Positions 56,790 to 64,000 of a stretch of DNA of 64,000 nt are shown piece after piece. The first letter of the stretch is position 1, and each line of letters starts with the position of its first letter. A model generated the notes under the pieces. The model was given only the letters and a program-made list of their open reading frames with translations. It was not told the DNA's origin and did no database searches. The stretch lies in the NCBI RefSeq assembly GCF_015706575.1, contig NW_024037072.1, positions 17,423,162 through 17,487,161 of the forward strand, written 5' to 3'. Source of the DNA: Patiria miniata (Eukaryota; Echinodermata; Asteroidea; Valvatida; Asterinidae). The translations under genes were made by a program, and so were the position numbers.

Positions 56790-57235
56790 AGGTTTGGAGT
56801 GGGGGTTGGGGTAAGGGTGGGGTAGGAATGTGTGGGGGAGGGTAGGGTGGGATGGGGTGGGGATATGGATTGGAATAGGGCTTACAGTGGGGTGTAGGGG
56901 TGCGTGGGGATCGGAAGAGGGTGTGGTAGGTGGGTTTGGGGTAGATGGGTGAAGTGGTCGGGTTTGGAGAGGGGCCAGGATATAGGGATTGGAGTAGTGG
57001 TTGGGGTTTGGGTGGGGATGTATGGGTGGATTGGGGATGTATGGGTGGGTATGGGTAGGGGGAGAATGGGGTGGGTGGTGATGTTGGGGTGGGGGAGGGG
57101 GAAGGAGATAGGGATTGGAGTTGGGGTGGGTTGGGGATGTGTAGGTGGTGGGTGGCGATGGGTAGGGGAGGATGGGGGTGGGTGTGGGTAGGGGGCGGGG
57201 GATGGGGTAAGGTTTGGAGGGGGTGATGGTGGTGT
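56790..57235 (+). repeat. G-rich GGGGTGGG/GGGATG minisatellite
   Basis: About 445 bases on the plus strand are almost entirely G, T and A, with G-runs of three to six at short intervals (GGGGTGGG, GGGGATGTATGGGTGG). The strand bias and spacing are suited to G-quadruplexes. The open frame at 56904-57191 comes from the repeat. Confidence 0.9.
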
Positions 57236-57589
57236 CGTTACATTTTTTTGTTCTTCGTTTGTGGGGACTACATACGAGTTCTCCTATAATAACATGGGAA
57301 CCAACGACGTTGTGGGGGTTGCAAAAGTCCCCATAACTAGGTCCTAATTACACTAACAATGGAAAACTTCCCCATAGCACGGTGACGGCTACCCATGTAC
57401 ATATGTATTTTTAAGGACATTTGTTGACTTTTTTGTTGGCATTTAAAAACTGACCCCTACACCTTGGCACATCATCCTGAATCCTGATCCCTTTCCATCA
57501 TGCCCATCCACAACCCTACCTTCAGCCTCCCTTTCTGCCTTCGACAGCGCGCCATGGCGGCATTGCCGTTCTAGCTCTTCGTAGAAAAA

Positions 57590-58330
57590 AAAGCAAATTC
57601 ATTGCTATCAACCCGATAACTATAGTACAAATATAAAATTGTGGATGGTCCACAATGGACAATAAAACTAGCTTTTCCGCGAAATTGGAATAATAATATA
57701 TTTTTGAAGGAAAGTCTATCAATTTAGTTTATTTCAAAATGACTCAATACATTTTATATTACTAAAAAACTGAAACACGTCACCGTGACGTCATTCCACA
57801 TTATAAATACTATTCACATAATCTAAGTACCCAACAACTTGTAAAACAATCGGACATTTCCAGTATGTATTTTTAAAAAAATCAAACAAACAAAACCTTA
57901 CGAACCTTAAGAACCTCTTACCAAAGAAGTTAAAATTTAGCATTATTCGTTCGCGAGATGTAAAGATGAGAGAAATAATACCAATTCGGTAAAAAAAAAA
58001 ATCAGATGGTGACTCCTCTAAACATGAGTTTGAGCGAGAGAGTACGCTTTTCCCCACTATTTTAGTGACACCTTGCTAAATATAAAAAAGCCCATTAAAT
58101 TAAATATTACTACTTCCTTTTGCGCACGACTAAATATTTTATAATCGGACTCAAAAAGGGAGTAAGATAAAGCACCACCAAAGCGAACAACACTCCTGCA
58201 ATTTCACGACAAAACCAATACTTTTCTTTTGCTAATAAACGATAACTTGTACTTCCCTGTAAATTGTGTCGCAAAAGCTCAAAACTTGGGGACAGCGTGA
58301 ATTTTTTTCCTTCTAAAAAATTACGTTCAA
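57590..58330. repeat. Diverged fifth copy of the duplicated block
   Basis: The segment 57640-57860 matches 50320-50540 (CACAATGG, TGACTCAATACA, CGTCACCGTGACGTCATTC), and 58020-58330 matches 49970-50200. The order of the two sub-blocks is the reverse of that in copy I, so this copy starts at a different point of the tandem unit. Confidence 0.65.
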
Positions 58331-59310
58331 TTTTTTGGCCCGATGAATAATAACGGTAGCACGATTCTAGATGTGAACTGTGCTCTTCAACGAATATAAT
58401 TTTCTTCTTAACAGACATTCAAAAATGTTTTTATTGGCTTTTCCGCAGAGTTGCGAAAAAGAACTCCTTTCAGTTCTCCTTTTTTTTCCCCTTTCTTCTT
58501 CCTCTTCCCTCTCTTTTTTGTTAAATCCCAAATCCATCATGATTTTTGTACATTAAACTTTATTCAAAGTTGGCATAGGCATAGTCTTTATAGCAAAGCT
58601 GTGTCCAGAAGATTGACGTCGTGGTGAAGTTACGGGACATGATACTCCAGCCAATATTTACTTTCAGGGTGATTTATTATTAACTCAATTTACGAGGCAA
58701 ATGGAACAGAGAAACATCAGCATGAAAAGCGTAAGGTATGTGAGTGAACAATGGAAAACGACGGAGTGCGCGAACTATGACATTCTGTTCACAGGCTGTC
58801 CATGCATAGAGGGCGCACTATAACTTTGCTAAAATATAGCCCTTTCTACACTTAGTTGGCAAACTGCATTTTTGCCAAACACGGGTTGCAAAACTATGGA
58901 AGGTCCAACACTGCAAAAATGAAAAAGAGTTATTAAAGAAAACTGAAACAGTATTTGATTGTTGGAAATATAACATTGTCAACAAACATACAACATTATT
59001 GCTACATTTGCCTTTTGACTATGTATTGGAGGCGAAATGAGGACGTTTTCTGGAAAAATAAGGCCGGACCCCGGCTTCAATTTATGTGCCTTGCTGCAGT
59101 CCCTATAAAATGGCGTCAATGTTTACAAACAAAAGAAACGTTAGTAGGAGCCCCCGACCGGTTTTTGTTAATGAACGAAATATGTTAGTGACTAATTACC
59201 CCAATACACATGACAATCTGAGCGCCTTCTGGCCTCCACAGCTCACTGGTTCGAGTGCATGATACAGAGATCGAGTGTCAGAATTATGCTCATCAAAATA
59301 AGCAGGCTTA
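58331..59310. other. No gene recognised
   Basis: This contains ATAGAGGGCGCACTATA near 58808, a motif shared with the duplicated block at 48285 and 52255. No reading frame of note was seen. Confidence 0.4.
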
Positions 59311-59687
59311 GGCCCCAAAAAAAATATTCGGTCTCTGGTCAGACCAAAGTTCCGGAATTGACGCGGCCACGTGGCTTTTGGGTTGTTTTTTTTTTTTTTT
59401 TTTTGTTTCAAGCTTGGATTGTATAGACAAGGTGGGGTACTATTTTGCTTTTTTGGTGTCCTCATGTACATTGGTGTCCTCCATAATTTGCCTTGGTACT
59501 TTCGATCATTTGCCTTGGTGCAATTTCCCATTCCTTGGTGCTCTTTGGTAGAATAAAAAGTGAGGAGGTGCGGAAATAGAGGGCGCTGTTGGAGCTACCG
59601 CGGAACATTTTGGAAAAAAAAAAGATCGACGCGCATGATTAAAATCGACGCACGCGCTGACCAGAGACCGACTTATTTTTTTTGGCC
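59311..59687. mobile_element. Harbinger-like MITE, copy C
   Basis: This copy is nearly identical to copy A at 34974, including GGTCTCTGGTCAGACCAAAG and CGGAACATTTTGGAAAAAA. It is flanked by TTA (59308-59310 and 59688-59690). Confidence 0.82.
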
Positions 59688-59759
59688 TTAATCATATCAA
59701 TACATACAGTGTATGTGCGGCCAGCAATGTCAATTCCGTCCGATGGCTTTAATCTGAAT

Positions 59760-60535
59760 AACAGATAACTTTATATCCAAGAACATGCCGTGAATTTTTA
59801 CCACGCCTTGGTGGCTTGTCTTTCCCCCTTCTGTAACCGCATGTGCAATGGACGTCTACCCTGTCATCAAATCGAAGATATTGATACGACTGCAACACTT
59901 GTTCTATGCGCGCAAGAAATCTCTCTACCGTTAATTCATCTACTCATAAAAACGGTTGAGGAATCGGGTAATTTAAATAACTGGATTGAAACACCAACCT
60001 TACTCTGTCGTCACCGGGGAGACCATCCGTCAACCTTTCCAAAATACTTTCAAAAATAGAACCAAGGCGTGGCAAAAACTCTCGCAATGATAGGTCTTCT
60101 ATGTCCCTAAGCTGAACTCTATAATCATATGTCGTTGCTAGATGCTTCTTTACAAATTTCTCATTGACTTCTACAATATTGTTATAATCTTCTGTTCTCT
60201 CCACCCGAATCCTCTTCCTCGGTGGCTGATTCTCCTCGTCCTAGAAAATCGTCCTTGGCCGCTGCCCACGGATCATCATCATCCGAGTCGCCCTCGTCGT
60301 TACCGTACCTGTCTGTTTAGGAATCTTGCTCAGCCGGTACAATTGGATCAATCTCCGAGTCGCCGTCGTTGTTGCCGTACCCGACCGCTTGAGAATCTTG
60401 CTCAGCCGGTACTATCGGAGCATCCATTAAGTCGTCGTCGTTGGCGGATTGATCAGCTTTGAGTTCACCAAAATCCAAGATAATACCGAGCTCCTCGTCA
60501 GTTTGACAATTTTGTATTTCTCGGTAGATATCCAT
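59760..60535 (-). pseudogene. Decayed frame resembling Maverick/Polinton-type proteins
   Basis: From the ATG at 60535 the minus strand reads an acidic N-terminus with an internal duplication around IVPAEQDS (twice, the second followed by a stop). After a frame change near 60240 a basic PPRKRIRVERT segment leads to REFLPRLGSIFESILERLTDG and DDRVRL, then after a TGA near 59947 to VERFLARIEQVLQSY. I recall this succession of motifs from N-terminal parts of large proteins linked to protein-primed DNA polymerases in Maverick/Polinton or adintovirus-like elements, but cannot verify it. No polymerase motif is present. It is broken by at least two stops and one frameshift. Confidence 0.4.
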
Positions 60536-60714
60536 ATTTGACGACGTTCAGCTTACACAATGTTGCGCAGTACGGGCTGTAGCTCTATGATGTCTTTATG
60601 CCATTTCTGTACAATTCATAAATGACCGAATGATCGGTAGTCCGACAGTTTCGTAGACTTTTTTACACGTACGAAACGCAGAGGTTAACAATAATTAGTG
60701 ACGATATCCCTAAA

Positions 60715-61622
60715 CAGTGATGTAGTGCCTTGATGCTGGGCCTTGGCCTTAAGGCTGCCTTAAGGCTGGATTTTAGGGCCTTGGCCTTGGCCTCGAGGCT
60801 TGAGGGCAAAAGCCTTGGCCTTGGCCTTGGCCTTGAGGGATCAGTGCCTTGCAATTTTGAGTCAAGGCTTTTCAAGGCCCATAGATTTTTGCATTTTCCA
60901 GATAAATCTGTTTGAAATTTTGCTGTGACCATTTTAACCGTGTTACCATGGAGGAGGCAAACACCCTATAGATTTGTGTGTTAGGCACACTTCCACTTTT
61001 ATAGCATCACATTTTGTTACCATTGTAGTAGATTTGCTGCAACAATATTCTGTACACTTGTGGGGCTAATGAGATGATCACTTAAATTGTATACAATTAT
61101 GGAATGGATCTGATTGGTTGTATATGTCTCCCTGATAAGTGCTAAAGATTTGCATGTATCTGTTTTAGATAATGCTAATATTTCTGACCATGTTGGCCCA
61201 GCAAATAAAAATTTCCCAAATCAGTTTCTTGGATCCCCCTTTTGTTACACTCTGGAGAATTGTGCGTCAATATATCGTTATTTTGTTTTAGTTAAACCAT
61301 TTTCATGAAGACCTGAACTTATACTATAATAGATACAATGCAGTCATAAAACAGTGTATGCGAGCATGTTGATTGCAATTAAACACAAGTTGTTCTTCTT
61401 AATGAGCGATTCGTGATGATGTGTCATGTGACTATAATTAGTTCTATATTAGTGGTCATTTTATAAAACAGGGCCTTGGCCTTGGCCTTAGCCTTGAGGG
61501 TTAAGCCTTGGCCTTGGCCTCAACACTTGAGGGTCAAAGCCTTGGCCTTGGCCTTGGCCTTGGCTTTGAGGGTCAAAGCCTTGGCCTTGGCCTTGAGGGT
61601 CAAAGCCTTTGCTCCAACACTG
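60715..61622. mobile_element. hAT MITE with GCCTTG arms
   Basis: The ends are CAGTGATGTAGTGCC and CAGTGTTGGAGCAAAGG (read inward), flanked by a perfect 8-bp duplication TCCCTAAA (60707-60714 and 61623-61630). The first 145 and last 150 bases are GGCCTTG/GCCTTGGCC repeats. The centre (60900-61470) has no coding content. Confidence 0.88.
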
Positions 61623-61630
61623 TCCCTAAA

Positions 61631-62139
61631 TATAGCTCGTGACAACATCTCTAAACTACATTGATACTTATTATGCCTCATATCACGGACCCCTTATTAT
61701 CGATTGCTTCCAAACCGCACGGAGTGGTCAATAAACACTTCAGGCCATCTGTGCCAATTAAGTCTATTGTCCGAGGGATTATCCACTTACTGACCTCACG
61801 CGAGCGCACGGGCGCCACTTACAGTCCATTGTCCAAGGATTACCTACTGCCGGCCACACATATGGTCGTGTTCACTACCGTTCCCTCTGCGCCAGCAAAT
61901 GAAGTTCGTAATAAAGGTCAAACGGTGCCAGAAATTTTTATATTTTTTCCATACATCATACAACCAAAGTACTGCACTAAGGGACAAACAAAACACTACG
62001 TGAGACAGACAAGACAAGTGTGGGAGACAAGGCCTAAATATTAATACACAAAATAATAACATTTCAATTCATGGGTAATGATTTAAGAGAATCATTTCAA
62101 CTATTCCAGTTGCCTCTTAAGGTGCCTCGATGAATAACA
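61631..62139. other. No gene recognised
   Basis: A 127-codon plus frame (61661-62044) shows no known domain. Nothing else was seen. Confidence 0.35.
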
Positions 62140-62474
62140 CAATTTTTTACGTTGACGTTCTGTTAAATTGAACGAACACATATCCCCTAGCACTACTTCG
62201 AGTGTTATATACATAAATGTTAGATGCTACGATAAAACAAGTATTAAAACAGGACGGGAGTAAATTATGCATAAATTTATACATTAATTGTCCTAAAATA
62301 TAGTAATATAAGGTATTACATCGTAATATATTTAATTTTAGCAAATAATGGATCAGAATGATCACGATAACCAGCATTTAAAATTACACGAACTGCTCGT
62401 TTCTGTAAAGTAAGTAATTTTGTTACACTTAGATGGCAAACTACCCCAAGTCAATATTGAGTAATTTAAGTAAG

Positions 62475-62977
62475 TTTCTGTTTTAGCCTCTGAAGAAGAA
62501 CTTGCTAAGTTCGCAACGTCAGGCCACATTAATTTTTAGATTTATATATTTCAGGTCCATCCAGTCAGTAAGCAGTTTGCAGCAGTCTTACTTTTTTTCA
62601 TGTTTCAACTTCTCTGTTGCAGTATCCCTTCGTGGTGATCCTCCTTGCTGATATGTAAGTTTCATTGTGTTTTGTTTTGTTCCTTCTTTTGTCATTTCTG
62701 TTTTAGCCTCTGAAGAAGAACTTGCTAAGTTCGCAACGTCAGGCCACATTAATTTTTAGATTTATATATTTCAGGTCCATCCAGTCAGTAAGCAGTTTGC
62801 AGCAGTCTTACTTTTTTTCATGTTTCAACTTCTCTGTTGCAGTATCCCTTCGTGGTGATCTTCCTTGCTGATATGTAAGTTTCATTGTGTTTTGTTTTGT
62901 TCCTTCTTTTGTCATTTCTGTTTTAGCCTCTGAAGAAGAACTTGCTAAGTTCGCAACGTCAGGCCACATTAATTTTT
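62475..62977 (+). mobile_element. Retrozyme-like tandem array with 12-bp target duplication
   Basis: There are two full 220-bp units (62475-62694 and 62695-62914) and a 63-base partial third unit, differing at only one position that I noticed (GATCCTCC versus GATCTTCC). The array is flanked by a perfect 12-bp direct repeat AATTTAAGTAAG (62463-62474 and 62978-62989), so it entered the LINE relic as a unit. Each unit begins about 15 bases before a hammerhead-like core, and the partial unit ends just after it. Metazoan retrozymes are known as short tandem repeats of a few hundred bases with type I hammerhead ribozymes, spread through circular RNA intermediates. The size, copy number, ribozyme position and target duplication all fit. 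There is no protein-coding capacity. Confidence 0.7.
62486..62524 (+). ncRNA. Hammerhead-ribozyme-like motif (also at 62706-62744 and 62926-62964)
   Basis: Core order: stem-I strand GCCT, then CTGAAGA (fits CUGANGA), stem II GAACTT-GCT-AAGTTC, then GCAAC, GTC (cleavage triplet position) and AGGC closing stem I. Stem III would be the minimal ACGT type seen in retrozyme and Penelope hammerheads. One key difference: the conserved GAAAC is GCAAC in all three copies, changing the A13 position, which would weaken or abolish self-cleavage. Confidence 0.55.
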
Positions 62978-63640
62978 AATTTAAGTAAGGTAAAACAAAT
63001 GAATTATACAATGTTAATAAAATCTTACGGAAAGATAATATTTCAAACGATTCTTTATTCCAATGTTCTTTGATATTTTGGCCGCTAGTTCATCAATAGT
63101 TACACCCAGGAAGTTAGTTATCTTAACCTGACTAAGCCTTGAGTTATTCAAAATGAAAGGAACAGATTGTGTGTATATTTGTACTGATTGGCACAAAAAT
63201 CATATAATTTGACATGGCGACATTAATACATAATTTATTTGCGAGACGTATGTACTGATCTCTTCAAGTTCCATATTAAGGTTAATAATTGCTTCATCTA
63301 CAATATCGTGAGTATATAACAAACTTCATCAAATAAACAAAATGTTATATGGTGTCTGAGGTACTACATATATCATAAATATAAAGAAGAAATAGTAAGG
63401 TACTCAACATGGAACCCTGAGGTACCCCGCACGTAATGAATCGGCTAGTTGAAGTAACAGAGTGAAATGACACATACTGCTTTCTGTTACACAAATAACT
63501 TTTCAGTAGGTCCAAAGCTGTTCCCCGCACTCCGTAAATTCAAGTGACACACAGCATTTGATAATAGCGCTGTAGTAACTTGACATGAAAATATCTGAAA
63601 GTTTCTATCTTAAGATATAGCGTTTTGAAGTAATTAGATA

Positions 63641-63718
63641 TCACAGTTTCTCGTTGGTGTCGTCGGTGATGTTATCTTCGTATATGCTTTCCTCAAGGTC
63701 GGTGATGATGATATAGTC
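63641..63718 (-). CDS. Possible terminal exon with two tyrosine motifs (weak)
   Basis: The acceptor TTTCATTTTTTTAAG precedes 63718 and a 25-residue frame follows to TGA at 63641-63643. It is acidic, with YIII and, seven residues later, YEDN. This resembles the spacing of an ITAM-like cytoplasmic tail, except that the second site ends in N and not L/I. Upstream exons would lie beyond the window. It could be the tail of a neighbouring minus-strand receptor gene, but the exon is short and the evidence is only splice site and composition. Confidence 0.3.
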   Translation of the reverse strand, partial: DYIIITDLEESIYEDNITDDTNEKL

Positions 63719-64000
63719 CTTAAAAAAATGAAATAACATTATGTTACGTGAGTTACATTTATGTGTTGAAAACTATGGCAAAAGACATTTTATATGCACT
63801 GAATGATTTAATTCTGCAGGTTTTATAATGATGCAGTACGTTGGTTCTGGTGTATTTCTTGTTTACCAAAAACTCGTGTATGTTACTCCTCGCTTCTAAT
63901 AACCTGTCCCGGATCCAACGCAGCATGAATATCTAGCTAGCAGTCTGCTGCTCTGTGATTTTCAATCTCATTCAAGGGATACATGTATTCTCATCGTCAT

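Larger units (their letters stand above)
48238..56790. repeat. Tandem segmental duplication, two large copies
   Basis: The block 48238-48780 recurs at 52217-52690, 50113-51690 recurs at 52690-54340, and 51690-52140 recurs at 56405-56790. Copy I (48238-52140) has lost most of the LINE and the segment behind it. Copy II (52217-56790) lacks the equivalent of 48781-50112, which holds the hAT MITE and signal-peptide exon 2. A shorter recurring block with CTTGTGTGCACGGCTGAATG lies near 50075, 51333, 53989, 56295 and 58121, so amplification was repeated. Confidence 0.8.
62140..63535 (-). pseudogene. Minus-strand LINE RT relic, hosting the retrozyme-like array
   Basis: The minus strand reads ALDLLKSYLCNRKQYV and ITCGVPQGSML near 63520-63420 (RT blocks before the catalytic site). 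Then come VKITNFLGVTID and KISKNIGIKNRLKYYL near 63120-63030, and after the 503-bp insertion a C-terminal LMYKFMHNLLPSCFN segment near 62270. The YADD region around 63300 is decayed. It is of the Jockey/CR1/RTE-like type and is broken by stops. Confidence 0.75.

Noticed and set aside
56904..57191. Gly/Trp-rich open frame
   Set aside because: It arises from the G-rich minisatellite.
1..64000. Bacterial or viral operon structure, tRNA or rRNA genes
   Set aside because: There are no dense co-directional ORFs, no ribosome-binding-site pattern, and no tRNA cloverleaf or rRNA sequence recognised; introns and LINE/LTR elements show eukaryotic DNA.

Overview
This is eukaryotic, repeat-dominated DNA from a metazoan, most likely a marine invertebrate and plausibly an invertebrate deuterostome (lancelet, hemichordate or echinoderm type). 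The species cannot be fixed from the sequence. The reasons are CR1/L2-like LINEs (one with a PHD finger), Ty3/Gypsy and BEL/Pao LTR elements, hAT, CACTA-like and Harbinger-like DNA transposons, many micro- and minisatellites, and host exons separated by introns with GT/AG borders.

Region 1-19.2 kb is a three-level nest. An old minus-strand LINE (endonuclease and reverse transcriptase) is split by a minus-strand BEL/Pao element at 2412-18309, with a 5-bp target duplication GAGTA. That element is split inside its gag by a plus-strand Ty3/Gypsy element at 7413-16320, with a 4-bp duplication ATAC. The Gypsy element is very young: its LTRs differ at about four positions. It carries gag-pol with a single obvious frame break in integrase, plus an unusual third reading frame with two C2H2 zinc fingers between integrase and the 3' LTR.

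Region 19.4-32 kb has a LINE 3' end, then three minus-strand exons of a host gene: signal peptide (23.2 kb), CUB domain (22.0 kb) and Ig-like domain (21.3 kb), all joined in phase 1. Next come a decayed plus-strand LINE, an internally deleted minus-strand relative of the Gypsy element that keeps protease and the third-ORF tail, and a minisatellite.

Region 32.2-42.5 kb is a second nest. A plus-strand LINE is cut inside its RT at 33605/41884 by about 8.3 kb bounded by CACTG...CAGTG ends. This insert contains a long-inverted-repeat element, a hAT with a BED finger (8-bp target duplication), a palindromic minisatellite, a second hAT-like element with GAGTC arrays, and a TA-flanked MITE.

Region 43-59.7 kb holds MITEs, a CA-rich tandem array, and a region built by repeated segmental duplication (48.2-58.3 kb). 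The latter includes two further copies of the signal-peptide exon and a LINE fragment with PHD and endonuclease domains.

Region 59.7-64 kb has a decayed minus-strand frame that resembles Maverick/Polinton-type proteins, a hAT MITE with GCCTTG arms, and a minus-strand LINE relic. Into that relic a 503-bp tandem array has inserted, with a perfect 12-bp target duplication. Each 220-bp unit carries a hammerhead-ribozyme-like motif, so it looks like a metazoan retrozyme. A possible terminal host exon with two tyrosine motifs lies at 63.7 kb.

All exon, domain and family assignments come from reading the sequence. No database search was possible.
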